Position numbers and translations under genes: made by a program. From assembly GCF_010726765.1 (NCBI RefSeq), contig NZ_AP022601.1, positions 1,860,001 through 1,924,000 of the forward strand: a DNA stretch of 64,000 nucleotides, written 5' to 3'. This document shows positions 55,730 through 64,000 of this stretch, one piece after another. The stretch comes from Mycobacterium gallinarum (GTDB lineage Bacteria > Actinomycetota > Actinomycetes > Mycobacteriales > Mycobacteriaceae). The notes under the pieces were generated by a model. The model was not told the origin of the DNA. It searched no databases and was given only the letters and a program-made list of their open reading frames with translations. Numbering within the stretch: the stretch's first letter is position 1; every line of letters begins with the position of its first letter.

Positions 55730-57036
55730 CCGGCCACCTGCAATTCCAGCATCGTCTTGATGCGCTGCCGGTGGTCGAGACTCACCGACCGCGCGACGCC
55801 TTCCAACAGTGCGCGGACGTCGTCGACATCGGAACAGGGTTCCTGCCAGACGTCGCGGCCGTGCAGGCGCGCCCACAGCCGGCTCAGATACGGTCGGGCG
55901 AACGCCGCGAGGTCGTCGATCACCTGTTGCTGGCGAGGGTGGATCGGCCCGCTGTCGGCGAGATAGCGACGCGCGTGCAGCACGTACGCCTCCTTGCGCA
56001 GCCGTGCCTGGATCTGACGGGCGAGGTCATACCGGGTCTCCGCGGTTTCCGACAGCGGCGCCAGGTCGACGGCGACCTCGATGCCGGCGACCAGCGTCGC
56101 CTGCTTGTCCTCGGCCATCAGCCCCCATGGCGCGCAGCACCGGTCGACCTCTTCCTCGCACAGCATCGGAACGTCTGGCAATTCTTCGCGATCCATCGCA
56201 CGGCGAAGGGTCGCGCGTACCCGGTCGATCACCGACCGATTGAGCGGCCGCTCGCCGTCGGACCCACCGATGACCTCCGGCGGACCCTGCGGTTCCGCAG
56301 AGCTCAGGCCGAGCGCGACGATCGACCACGGCAGCTGTGACCCGCGTTCATGCGCGGCGGCACCGAGGTTGTACGGCGTGACATCGGCGATCAGCGCCTG
56401 CCACACCCGCTGCCGCGCCGCCGAGGCGCCGTGCGAATCGGCCGGGCCCAGCACCGTGGTCAACCCGGACAGGAAGGGCCCGGTGATCTGGTTCCCGGGC
56501 CGAACGTCTTTCCAGCTTGAGCGCAGCTGTTCCGACAGTTCCGAGATGACGAGATGGTCCGACGAATAGGTGTTCAGCACTTCGATCGCGGTGCGGTCGC
56601 GGTCGTCATGGATCTGACGCAGCACCGATTCGGCCTCACCGGAATCAGCTTGGGCGGGAGCACCTTTCGTCACCGCAAGCTCGAAGCACACGGGGAAATA
56701 CAACTCTTGGGCGTTCCCACTGGTGATCCGCAGCCGACGGCGCTCACGCTTGAGCAGCTCGAACCATGCTGCCGCCGCACGCATCTGGGCGGCCTGGCCG
56801 ACGATCGCGTCGTGCATGGCCTCGGCGACGTCGGCGGCCACGAACGGCGCCGAGAACTGGGTGTTGGAGCGCAACCGCAGCACCAACGGGTCGATGATCC
56901 GCTTCACCGTGCGCCGCAACGGGCCACCGTCGTCACCGCTGAGCACCTCCACGCCGGGCCCGATCGCGCGCCACGCGCGGTCGATCACCGCGCGCCGCGG
57001 ATGGGCGACGGCGATGGCCGTCTCAGCAGTGCTCAT
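55726..57036 (-). CDS. Unknown protein, first gene of a coupled pair
   Basis: 436 aa, soluble, mostly helical. Notable segments are KRIIDPLVLRLRSNTQFSAP near the N-terminus, LPWSIVALGLSSAEPQGPPE in the middle and a charged C-terminal helical region (RYDLARQIQARLRKEAYVLH). ATG 57036 lies 6 nt after a TATCCT -10 box (leaderless type). I do not recognise a domain. It is placed next to a CHAT-protease/TPR pair on the same strand with one small gene between. Confidence 0.8.
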   Translation of the reverse strand: MSTAETAIAVAHPRRAVIDRAWRAIGPGVEVLSGDDGGPLRRTVKRIIDPLVLRLRSNTQFSAPFVAADVAEAMHDAIVGQAAQMRAAAAWFELLKRERRRLRITSGNAQELYFPVCFELAVTKGAPAQADSGEAESVLRQIHDDRDRTAIEVLNTYSSDHLVISELSEQLRSSWKDVRPGNQITGPFLSGLTTVLGPADSHGASAARQRVWQALIADVTPYNLGAAAHERGSQLPWSIVALGLSSAEPQGPPEVIGGSDGERPLNRSVIDRVRATLRRAMDREELPDVPMLCEEEVDRCCAPWGLMAEDKQATLVAGIEVAVDLAPLSETAETRYDLARQIQARLRKEAYVLHARRYLADSGPIHPRQQQVIDDLAAFARPYLSRLWARLHGRDVWQEPCSDVDDVRALLEGVARSVSLDHRQRIKTMLELQVAG

Positions 57037-57042
57037 AGCAAC

Positions 57043-57048
57043 AGGATA
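57043..57048 (-). promoter_or_regulatory. -10 box of the 436-aa gene
   Basis: TATCCT on the minus strand, 6 nt before ATG 57036. Transcription from here would start on the start codon and read both unknown genes. Confidence 0.55.
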
Positions 57049-57108
57049 AGAGTCGGGTACGCGGCAAAGTTGGGTTCGGTAGCCGATGGGGTGTCAGAGC
57101 CTGGTGGC

Positions 57109-57570
57109 ATGTCCGGCGCGTATTCGATCGCATTAGTCATGTTCCTGCTCGTCGCCACGGCCTTGGCCTACCTGATTCCCGACCGCGACGAGGTCGTCGC
57201 GCCTGAGAGCGGCGAAGCCGGCGAGCGCCTTGCCACCGCCGACGACATGGTGGCCATTCGAGCCGAGTTCGACCGCATGCTGGTCGCGAAGGGCCTGGTC
57301 ACCAATGGTCAGATCGATCTGATCCGGCACGGCACCAAGTCCCGCGCGGTGGTCACCGGCATGCGAACCACCGGCCGCGCCCGAGAGGATTTCCGCGAAG
57401 TCGAGCTCGACGTGATGGTGCATCGGCCCGGCGGCGGGCAGTTCGCTGCTCACGAGAAGGCACTCATTCCCGAATCGGCCATCACGAAGGTCTCGCCTGG
57501 CAGCTTCGTCGACACGTACTACCGCTCCGACGACGAGTCCGCGGTCGCCGTCTGTGTGTCGCCGGCCTGA
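57109..57570 (+). CDS. Membrane-anchored protein of unknown function
   Basis: 153 aa. One N-terminal membrane helix (IALVMFLLVATALAYLIP, about residues 6-24) and a soluble domain with AEFDRMLVAKGLVTNGQIDL and a beta-rich second half (HGTKSRAVVTGMRTTGRARE, VELDVMVHRP). ATG 57109 is preceded by a weak purine-rich stretch. It is encoded on the opposite strand between the CHAT gene and the coupled unknown pair, one base before the CHAT stop. Function unknown. Confidence 0.8.
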   Translation: MSGAYSIALVMFLLVATALAYLIPDRDEVVAPESGEAGERLATADDMVAIRAEFDRMLVAKGLVTNGQIDLIRHGTKSRAVVTGMRTTGRAREDFREVELDVMVHRPGGGQFAAHEKALIPESAITKVSPGSFVDTYYRSDDESAVAVCVSPA

Positions 57571-58806
57571 TCACCGGGCACCGTCGACCGCGAAAGTCGC
57601 CAACGCGGCCCAGTACAGCGGGCTCGCGGTCACGTCACCGTCGGTCCAGCGGCGCATCCGTTCCCGTTGCCAGCCGTTGACCGCACGCCCGGCATCCTGA
57701 GCCTCGTGCGCGCGGTCGACGGCGAGGATCGCGTCAGACATCGGGTCGGCGTCATTCGTCGGTGCGAAAAGCCGGTATCCCGCGGCCGTCGGCAGCGACC
57801 ACAGGGTGGCCGTCACCAGCTCCGCGCCGCCGAGGATCATCGCCGCGACCAGCCCAGTCGCCTCGTCGAACCGATAGTCACCGCCGGACGCACAGGCCAG
57901 CAGGCCGACGCGTGGCGGAACAGGAAGCCTCAGCGCCATGAGATCCGATGCGGTGAGCGGTCGTTCGTCGGCCAGGTGAAGCGCGGCCCGGTCGGCATGT
58001 CCGACGTCACCATCGGCCGCGGTCGCATGACCGACATACAGGAGGCGACTGGGCTCGCGCGCCAGCAGATCCTCGAGCCAGGCACGGCCCGCATCGGCGC
58101 GCCGGAACAGGTCGACCGATGACGCCACCTCGGGGAGGACCTTCCGGCCTTGCATCAGCTCACCGAAATGCTTGGCCAACAGCGTATCTGGTGATGGACG
58201 CCCGAGTACGGACCCCAACGGTGAGTCCGGCCGCTGACCGGGCACCCGGGGATCGAGCACCAGCAGCGGCGGTCTGCCCTGCCTACCGCCCCAGCCGGCG
58301 GGTTCGCGCGATGAGTGCACGATGTTCGGCGGCGCCGCCATCAGGACGTCGACCAGCTCGATGACCCGGTGACCGTCATCACCGGGCATCGCGACAAGAC
58401 CCCACGGGACTCGGGCCAGCCGCGCGCTGGGTGACACGAACAACGCGGCCCGGGGCGAGGAGACGAAGTCGAGCAGCAATTGCCAGGCCTCATGCGCGAA
58501 CAGCTGGGCGCCGAGTGTGCGGGCGATCGCCAATTCGGTTGCGGGCGAAGCGAACGCACCCTTGGTGATTGCGCGTTCGAGGGCGTCGCGTCGGGTCTCG
58601 GTGTCGATCGGATCCGGCAACGCGGCGGCCAATTCGTCAAGCGCGGCCTGTAACGCGGCCTCCTCGATCACCCATGTCACGGTCCTCGTTGGGTCCCCTA
58701 CGACGCGTAGGCTCACATACGTGGCGATTCCGACGTCGGCGAATCGCAGGACAAGCGTGGCGGTTTCGACCTGGGATTCCCCTGGGGTCACGGCCACGTC
58801 GCCCAT
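57571..58806 (-). CDS. CHAT domain protein (caspase-like protease fold)
   Basis: 411 aa. The C-terminal two thirds is a CHAT domain with the His/Cys dyad visible: LLYVGHATA (His260) and VGLLACASGG (Cys305). Also present are PWGLVAMPGDD and an ATLWSLPTAAG segment. The first 100 residues are a separate beta-rich domain. ATG 58806 overlaps the TPR gene by 19 bp; a GTG at 58791 making a GTGA overlap is an alternative start. With the upstream TPR protein it resembles a split form of the TPR-CHAT proteases, so a regulated protease is the likely role. Substrate unknown. Confidence 0.88.
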   Translation of the reverse strand: MGDVAVTPGESQVETATLVLRFADVGIATYVSLRVVGDPTRTVTWVIEEAALQAALDELAAALPDPIDTETRRDALERAITKGAFASPATELAIARTLGAQLFAHEAWQLLLDFVSSPRAALFVSPSARLARVPWGLVAMPGDDGHRVIELVDVLMAAPPNIVHSSREPAGWGGRQGRPPLLVLDPRVPGQRPDSPLGSVLGRPSPDTLLAKHFGELMQGRKVLPEVASSVDLFRRADAGRAWLEDLLAREPSRLLYVGHATAADGDVGHADRAALHLADERPLTASDLMALRLPVPPRVGLLACASGGDYRFDEATGLVAAMILGGAELVTATLWSLPTAAGYRLFAPTNDADPMSDAILAVDRAHEAQDAGRAVNGWQRERMRRWTDGDVTASPLYWAALATFAVDGAR

Positions 58807-60410
58807 GTCGCGCCGGCGGCGGTCACGTCGCGGCCGTACCTTTCGCGCGCAAGGCTGCGATACCGCGTCAATATCTGACCTGAGGTCGGGTCCATCTGCA
58901 GCGCAGGCAACGGACCCAGCCGCGTCAGCCCCGCACCTGCAACAGACAGCGACTCACCCGCCGCAACCAACGCGTACTCGTCGATGGTCTCCAGCGGCAC
59001 CATGGCGGTGGCGGTGCCCGTCAACTCAACGGTCTCCCCGTCCGGCTCGGCACTGAATGTCCCTCGCGCACTGTGATATTCGACCAACTGGCTGACGAGG
59101 TCGGTATTGCCCCACTCCCAGGCGACGGCGAACGCCCCGGCAAGCATGCGGGCCGACACGTGGGTGGCCCAGCGCATGCGCGCGTCGGCATCGGTGATCA
59201 GGTGGCGTACCGAGTCGACCGCGAGGGCGGCGGGCACCTTCAGTTCGGCGGCCTTTTCGAGCTTGGCCGCCGCGTTCTCCGGGTCGGCCAATGCGTCCGC
59301 GCGCCAGATGCTGCCGATGTGGTCATGCAGGCGGGCGTACTGCAGCCAGCTGTGCCGCGGCCATGAATCCAGGAGTTCGCGCGCCTCTTCGGTCCGCGCC
59401 CGGGCCGCATCGAAGTCGCCCCGGAAGATGTCAACCCAGCTGCGCTGCAGCAGAATGCGGTGGATGTGCAGTGGCTTCTCGATTTCGCGCCAGTGTCGCT
59501 CGGCGTAGCCGAACCGCTCGTCGGCGTCGTCGAGCTCATGGATGGACAGCGCGATCAGGCCGAAGTAAAGCCAGCACCGCGAGACATCGTGGGCCCGCAA
59601 CCCTTCGGCGATCGCCGGATACGACGCGTGCGCCAAGTCCTGCGCCTTGGCGCGGTCGCCCAAAGCCCAGGCCGCCGTCGCACGTTCGAATTGCGTCCTC
59701 GCCGTACCTAATGCCCAATTGCGCGCCTCAGCGCGGGCACCTGCCCGCCGCAGCCACGGTTCGGCCTGCGGCAGCCGACCTGTCTCAATGCAGAACCTGC
59801 CGTATGAGGTCGCACCGTTGACGAAGAGGTAATCGTCGAACTCATCGCTGCCGTCAGCACCGTCGATCGCGTCGATCACCTTCTCCCACAGGTGAACCGA
59901 CTCCACATGCAGATCGTCATCGCAGAGCGCGTTGGCGCACAGGATCTGTGCGAACGTGATGTAGCGGCGGTGTTCGTCGGCGAGTTCCGGGTAGTCGGTC
60001 GTGTCCTCGGTCAACACCAGCAGCGCCGCCTCGGCGGCTTCGTGGTCACCGTGCGCGGCCGCCAGACCCGTCTGGAGGAACTGGGCGCGGCGCGAGTACC
60101 GGCAGATCATGTGGTCGACGTCGGCGTTCGACATCGTCACCTGTGCAGCCAGATCCGGCCGGTTGCCCGCCCGGACCTCCTGGTAGGTCGCGAGGCATTC
60201 GCGGATGCGGCGCACAGACTCGTCGGTCCCCTCATACGCGGTGCGAACGAGATAGAGCTCGCCCAGCTGTGCGTAGACCTCGAGCAGCCAATCGTCGCGG
60301 TCGGCCGCCTCGATCGCGGGAACCAGTGACAGCAGCAGGTCTTTGGCCGCCTCCTCTTTGGCGGCCAACGACAACTGGCGTGCCCGCTCGAGGTCGGCCA
60401 CGATCGTCAT
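58788..60410 (-). CDS. TPR-like helical repeat protein
   Basis: 540 aa, almost wholly helical until about residue 440. TPR-type helix pairs include LEVYAQLGELYLVRTAYEGT, EPWLRRAGARAEARNW and LHIHRILLQRSWVDIFRGDF. The last 100 residues are a beta-containing domain ending near a hydrophobic GATWATWP. ATG 60410 has TATGAT 6 nt upstream (leaderless type). It is translated just before the CHAT protein and probably binds it or its target. Confidence 0.85.
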   Translation of the reverse strand: MTIVADLERARQLSLAAKEEAAKDLLLSLVPAIEAADRDDWLLEVYAQLGELYLVRTAYEGTDESVRRIRECLATYQEVRAGNRPDLAAQVTMSNADVDHMICRYSRRAQFLQTGLAAAHGDHEAAEAALLVLTEDTTDYPELADEHRRYITFAQILCANALCDDDLHVESVHLWEKVIDAIDGADGSDEFDDYLFVNGATSYGRFCIETGRLPQAEPWLRRAGARAEARNWALGTARTQFERATAAWALGDRAKAQDLAHASYPAIAEGLRAHDVSRCWLYFGLIALSIHELDDADERFGYAERHWREIEKPLHIHRILLQRSWVDIFRGDFDAARARTEEARELLDSWPRHSWLQYARLHDHIGSIWRADALADPENAAAKLEKAAELKVPAALAVDSVRHLITDADARMRWATHVSARMLAGAFAVAWEWGNTDLVSQLVEYHSARGTFSAEPDGETVELTGTATAMVPLETIDEYALVAAGESLSVAGAGLTRLGPLPALQMDPTSGQILTRYRSLARERYGRDVTAAGATWATWP

Positions 60411-60416
60411 TTCTGA

Positions 60417-60422
60417 ATCATA
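60417..60422 (-). promoter_or_regulatory. -10 box of the TPR-CHAT operon
   Basis: TATGAT on the minus strand, 6 nt before ATG 60410. It directly abuts the lpqH-side stem-loop at 60423. Confidence 0.6.
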
Positions 60423-60459
60423 GGAAGCGGCGGACGCCGACGGTACGTCCGCCGCTTCC
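60423..60459 (-). terminator. Strong stem-loop between lpqH-like gene and TPR gene
   Basis: GGAAGCGGCGGAC and GTCCGCCGCTTCC form a perfect 13-bp stem around an 11-nt loop, 13 bp after the lipoprotein stop. It has no U-run but is the strongest hairpin in the right half of the window and most likely ends the lipoprotein transcript. Its distal arm overlaps the -35 region of the TPR promoter. Confidence 0.7.
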
Positions 60460-60472
60460 GGTAGGCGCCCGA

Positions 60473-60958
60473 TCAGGTGCAGTTCACCTTGATGGTGAAG
60501 GGCTTGGTGACCATGCCGGCCATCGGATTCGCCATGTCGGCGCCGGTGGCTTCACCGGTGATGGTGTAGGTGCTGCCGTCGACCTTCACCTCGGCCGAGC
60601 CGGTCTTCGCGCCCATCGTGTTGGTGACGCCGAGCGCGTTGCCGTCCACCGACATGGCCAGCGACTCCACGGTCGGAGTCGCCTCGTCGGTCATCACGAC
60701 GGCGAGGCCGGACTGGCCGTTGATCGCCGCGCTGGCGACGTTGATCTTTCCGCCCTGCTTGACGCAGGTCACCGAGTTCAGGTCCAGACCGGACAGGTCA
60801 CTGCCGCCGACCTTGACCTCGGTCGAGCCGCTCGTGCTCACCTGCGTGTTTCCGGATGCCTCGCTGCTTGGTGCGGCCGACGGCTTGTCGTCCGAACAGC
60901 CGACCAGGACGGCCGCGCCCAGACCCAGTGCAACCACACCCGCGACAACTCGATTCAT
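60473..60958 (-). CDS. LpqH-type (19 kDa antigen family) lipoprotein
   Basis: 161 aa. Lipoprotein signal peptide MNRVVAGVVALGLGAAVLVG with the lipobox LVGC, so lipid is attached at Cys21. A Ser/Asp/Pro-rich linker follows (about 22-45), then a beta-rich domain with two cysteines (NSVTCVKQGG and IKVNCT) as in the 19-kDa antigen. GGAGA precedes ATG 60958. Surface-exposed and expected to be a TLR2 ligand in pathogens; in an environmental species its role is unclear. Confidence 0.9.
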   Translation of the reverse strand: MNRVVAGVVALGLGAAVLVGCSDDKPSAAPSSEASGNTQVSTSGSTEVKVGGSDLSGLDLNSVTCVKQGGKINVASAAINGQSGLAVVMTDEATPTVESLAMSVDGNALGVTNTMGAKTGSAEVKVDGSTYTITGEATGADMANPMAGMVTKPFTIKVNCT

Positions 60959-61074
60959 CGATCTCTCCTTCGTCATACGCCGCCCCGGTGGCGTCGTCGT
61001 GCGCTCAGTCAAGGCGGCGGACTCGGCTACCGATCCCAAAGTTTGTCGGTCGCCGCAGGTAGCGTTCGCAGGCG

Positions 61075-62244
61075 ATGCGTTCATTCACGGTCGAAGAGCG
61101 GCGGGCCCGGCTCGCGCGCAGGCACTTTCTCAACGCGCACGCACAGTCCCCGGCTCAGATCGCAGGCGATGTCGTCGGCCTGCACGCGACCGATCCGGCC
61201 ACTCCCTATCTCTCCCTGTGGGCGCGGGTGCCCGGCTTCACCATCGCCGACCTGGATTCCGAGCTCTACGACCGCCGGACGCTGGTGAAGCACCTGGCGA
61301 TGCGGCGAACGCTTTGGGTGGTGCGCGCCGACGACCTGCCCCACATCCAAACGGGCGCCAGTGACCGGGTGGCCGACAACGAACGCCGCAAGCTCGTCGC
61401 CGACGCGCAGCGGGCCGGCGTCTGCGGCGACGGCGATGCGTGGCTGGCCAGCGCGTCGAGGGCAGTATCGAAACACCTCGACAAGCACGGTCCGACCAGT
61501 GCCAAGGACCTACGTGTCGCGCTACCGGAGTTGGCGGGCCACCACGATCCCGCACCCGGCAAGCGGTGGGGCGGCGAAACACCGCTGGCACCAAGGATTC
61601 TGACGCTGCTGTCGGTGCGGGGTGACATCGTCCGCGGACCGAACGACGGATCGTGGACGGTGTCGCGACCGCGTTGGGCGCCGATGTCCGGCTGGCTGAC
61701 GTCGCTGCCGAACGCGGTGTCACCGGACGTCGCGCGCACCGAACTGGTACGACGGTGGCTGCGCGCGTTCGGCCCGGCGACCGTCACCGACATCAAATGG
61801 TGGTTCGGCAACACGCTGACGTGGGCGCGTCAGGCCCTTGTCGACCTCGAGGCGGTCGAGGTGGATCTCGAAGGCACGCCCGGGTTCGTCCTCCCCGACG
61901 ATCTGGACGTCGAACCGGACGCCGGACCGTGGTGTGCGCTGCTGCCCGGGCTCGACGTCACGACGATGGGGTGGTTCGACCGGGACTGGTATCTCGGCGG
62001 GCACCGCGCGCAGGTGTTCGACACGAACGGAAACGGCGGTCCGACGGCATGGTGTGACGGTCGCATCGTCGGCGCGTGGGGTCAGGATGCCGAAGGGCGG
62101 GTCGAGGTGCGACTCCTCGAGGATGTCGGCCGGAAAGCGCGGCAGGCGCTTCAGCGGCGGGCCGACGAGCTGACCGACTGGCTGGCCGGCGTACGGATCA
62201 ACCCGCGCTTTCCCTCACCGCTGTCGAAGGCCCGGCAGAGCTAG
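61075..62244 (+). CDS. Winged-helix DNA-binding protein, YcaQ/HTH_42 family
   Basis: 389 aa. [20 protein letters not shown] and [20 protein letters not shown] at the N-terminus, [13 protein letters not shown] and a tandem winged-helix core ([39 protein letters not shown]) match the family that includes the interstrand-crosslink glycosylase YcaQ. The QxQ-type motif of YcaQ is not obvious, so glycosylase activity is uncertain. The end overlaps the uvrA stop by 4 bp on the other strand; both could serve DNA repair. Confidence 0.87.
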   Translation: MRSFTVEERRARLARRHFLNAHAQSPAQIAGDVVGLHATDPATPYLSLWARVPGFTIADLDSELYDRRTLVKHLAMRRTLWVVRADDLPHIQTGASDRVADNERRKLVADAQRAGVCGDGDAWLASASRAVSKHLDKHGPTSAKDLRVALPELAGHHDPAPGKRWGGETPLAPRILTLLSVRGDIVRGPNDGSWTVSRPRWAPMSGWLTSLPNAVSPDVARTELVRRWLRAFGPATVTDIKWWFGNTLTWARQALVDLEAVEVDLEGTPGFVLPDDLDVEPDAGPWCALLPGLDVTTMGWFDRDWYLGGHRAQVFDTNGNGGPTAWCDGRIVGAWGQDAEGRVEVRLLEDVGRKARQALQRRADELTDWLAGVRINPRFPSPLSKARQS

Positions 62245-64000
62245 GCGCTGACCTTGCTGCGCTTGCGCTTCTTCGGGGCCGGCCGCGCCACACCCAACGC
62301 CTCGGCCAGGAAGTGGCCTGTGTAGCTGTCGGGGTTCTCCGCGACGTCCTCCGGCGTGCCCGACGCGACCACCGATCCGCCGCCCGCTCCGCCCTCGGGT
62401 CCCATGTCGACGATCCAGTCCGACGTCTTGATCACATCGAGGTTGTGCTCGATGACGATGACCGTATTGCCCTTGTCGACAAGGCCGTTGATGACGGCGA
62501 GCAGCTTGCGAATGTCCTCGAAGTGCAGACCCGTGGTCGGTTCGTCGAGGATGTAGATGGTGCGGCCGGTGGACCGTTTCTGCAGTTCGGACGCCAGCTT
62601 GACGCGCTGCGCCTCACCACCGGAGAGCGTCGGCGCGGGCTGCCCCAACCGAACGTAGCCGAGTCCCACGTCGACCAGCGTCGCCAGGAATCGATGGATC
62701 GACGTGATGGGCTTGAAGAACTCCGCCGCCTCCTCGATCGACATGTCGAGCACCTCAGCGATGGTCTTGCCCTTGTAGTGCACCTCGAGGGTCTCGCGGT
62801 TGTAGCGGGCGCCCTGGCACACCTCGCACGGCACGTACACGTCCGGCAGGAAGTTCATCTCGATCTTGATGGTGCCGTCACCCGAACATGCTTCGCAGCG
62901 GCCACCTTTGACGTTGAACGAGAACCGGCCCGGCTGGTAGCCGCGAACCTTCGCCTCGGTGGTGGCCGCGAACAGCGTACGGATCTTGTCGAACACACCG
63001 GTGTAGGTGGCCGGGTTGGACCGCGGTGTCCGGCCGATCGGTGACTGGTCGACGCGGACGAGCTTGTCGAGCTTGTCCAGCCCCGTCACGCGGGTGTGCC
63101 GCCCCGGCACCTGCCTGGCGCCGTTGAGCTTGTTGGCCAGCACCGACGCCAGGATGTCATTGACCAACGTCGACTTGCCCGAACCGGAGACGCCGGTGAC
63201 CGACGTCAGCACACCCAGGGGGAACGACACGTCGATCTCGCGCAGATTGTGCTCGCGCGCACCGACGACGGTCAACTGCCGCTTGCGGTCGGTGGGCCGC
63301 CGCATGGCGGGGACCTCGATCTCTTCCTTGCCCGAAAGATAAGCGCCGGTAATCGAATTGGAGTTCGTCAGCAGATCTTCGTACGTGCCGCTGTGCACGA
63401 TCTGACCGCCGTGTTCACCCGCAGCAGGCCCGATGTCGACGACCCAGTCGGCGTGGGCGATGGTGTCGAGGTCGTGCTCGACGACGATCAGCGTGTTGCC
63501 CAGGTCCCGCAACCGGATCAGCGTTTCGATGAGCCGCCGGTTGTCACGCTGATGCAGCCCGATCGACGGCTCATCGAGGACGTACAACACCCCGACGAGC
63601 CCGGAGCCGATCTGCGTGGCCAACCGAATCCGTTGCGCCTCACCGCCGGACAGCGTGCCCGCCGCCCGCGACAACGACAGATAGTCGAGCCCCACGTCGA
63701 GCAGGAACCCGAGCCGCGACTGGATCTCCTTGAGCACCTGGCCCGCGATGGCCTGCTCACGCGAGCCGAGTGTCAACGCGTTGAGGAACGCCGAGCAATC
63801 GGCGATCGACAGTTCGGCGACCTCGGCGATCGATTTCGGCCCGTACTCCCCCGCCGTCATCGTCACCGCGAGGATCTCCGGCTTCAGTCGGGTGCCCTCA
63901 CACTCCGGGCACGGCACGTCACGCATGAAGCCCTCGTAACGCTCCTTCATCTGCTCGGAGTCGGTCTGCTCCATGCGACGGTGCAGGAACGCCATCACGC
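62241..64000 (-). CDS. uvrA: Excinuclease ABC subunit A (partial, 5' end beyond window)
   Basis: The C-terminal 585 or so residues of UvrA. Visible are [12 protein letters not shown] (zinc module), the first ABC signature [18 protein letters not shown] with [13 protein letters not shown], the second Walker [10 protein letters not shown], the second zinc module [20 protein letters not shown], and [15 protein letters not shown] with [13 protein letters not shown]. The C-terminus is a Lys/Arg-rich tail. It recognises bulky DNA damage in nucleotide excision repair. The gene runs off the right edge. Confidence 0.97.
   Translation of the reverse strand, partial: VMAFLHRRMEQTDSEQMKERYEGFMRDVPCPECEGTRLKPEILAVTMTAGEYGPKSIAEVAELSIADCSAFLNALTLGSREQAIAGQVLKEIQSRLGFLLDVGLDYLSLSRAAGTLSGGEAQRIRLATQIGSGLVGVLYVLDEPSIGLHQRDNRRLIETLIRLRDLGNTLIVVEHDLDTIAHADWVVDIGPAAGEHGGQIVHSGTYEDLLTNSNSITGAYLSGKEEIEVPAMRRPTDRKRQLTVVGAREHNLREIDVSFPLGVLTSVTGVSGSGKSTLVNDILASVLANKLNGARQVPGRHTRVTGLDKLDKLVRVDQSPIGRTPRSNPATYTGVFDKIRTLFAATTEAKVRGYQPGRFSFNVKGGRCEACSGDGTIKIEMNFLPDVYVPCEVCQGARYNRETLEVHYKGKTIAEVLDMSIEEAAEFFKPITSIHRFLATLVDVGLGYVRLGQPAPTLSGGEAQRVKLASELQKRSTGRTIYILDEPTTGLHFEDIRKLLAVINGLVDKGNTVIVIEHNLDVIKTSDWIVDMGPEGGAGGGSVVASGTPEDVAENPDSYTGHFLAEALGVARPAPKKRKRSKVSA

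Noticed and set aside
54641..60410. Type III-E CRISPR-associated TPR-CHAT system
   Set aside because: No CRISPR repeats and no Cas proteins in the window; only the protease and TPR types are shared.

Overview
The window is chromosomal DNA of a mycobacterium, most likely a rapidly growing species (Mycolicibacterium type). Gene order follows the Mycobacterium tuberculosis block Rv1700 to Rv1638 (recalled, not searched). A complete rRNA operon sits directly downstream of tyrS, which is where rapid growers carry their second operon (rrnB). The 16S gene has the short form of the variable helix near position 450-480, not the extended slow-grower form. Coding DNA is GC-rich with GC-rich third positions. 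Several genes have a TANNNT -10 box 6-8 nt before the start codon, as expected for mycobacterial leaderless mRNAs. I saw no tRNA, CRISPR array, insertion sequence or prophage.

Region by region. 1-10.9 kb, mostly minus strand: an operon-like run of a TPR-like protein, a HAD phosphatase, a 58-aa protein, tlyA, ppnK and recN; then a divergent VOC/TetR pair not present at this point in M. tuberculosis; then steA, mctB/steB, pyrG and a NUDIX hydrolase cut by the left edge. 10.9-16.6 kb: rrnB on the minus strand (promoter, leader, 16S, spacer, 23S, spacer, 5S, terminator). 16.7-24.7 kb: tyrS, mpg, an ABC exporter/TetR operon, a Trm112-like protein, a secreted unknown and a hydrolase/acyl-CoA synthetase fusion. 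24.8-26.6 kb: an ABC-F ATPase. 26.6-34.9 kb: the arginine operon argCJBDFRGH, read right to left, with overlapping ARG boxes before argC. 35-40.7 kb: a frameshifted membrane protein gene, a SpoIIAA-like protein, pheST and a class III nucleotide cyclase. 40.8-44.3 kb: an MpaB/DUF2236 oxygenase, an acyl-CoA dehydrogenase, a winged-helix protein and an SDR. 44.4-46.6 kb: infC-rpmI-rplT-tsnR behind a highly structured leader that contains an intrinsic terminator. 46.6-50.3 kb: a DUF1844 protein and lysX.

50.4-61 kb is a lineage-variable block between lysX and uvrA: two small secreted proteins (one hemophore-like), a two-component system, a membrane-anchored esterase, a pair of coupled unknown genes, a CHAT-protease/TPR pair and an LpqH-type lipoprotein. 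The window closes with a YcaQ-like winged-helix protein and the C-terminal part of uvrA.

Most of the window is housekeeping: translation, arginine and pyrimidine synthesis, DNA repair and the cell envelope. The parts I consider least explained are the infC leader, the CHAT/TPR cluster with its two coupled unknown neighbours, two perfect 16-bp palindromes in divergent promoter regions, and the broken reading frame that runs into the arginine operator.
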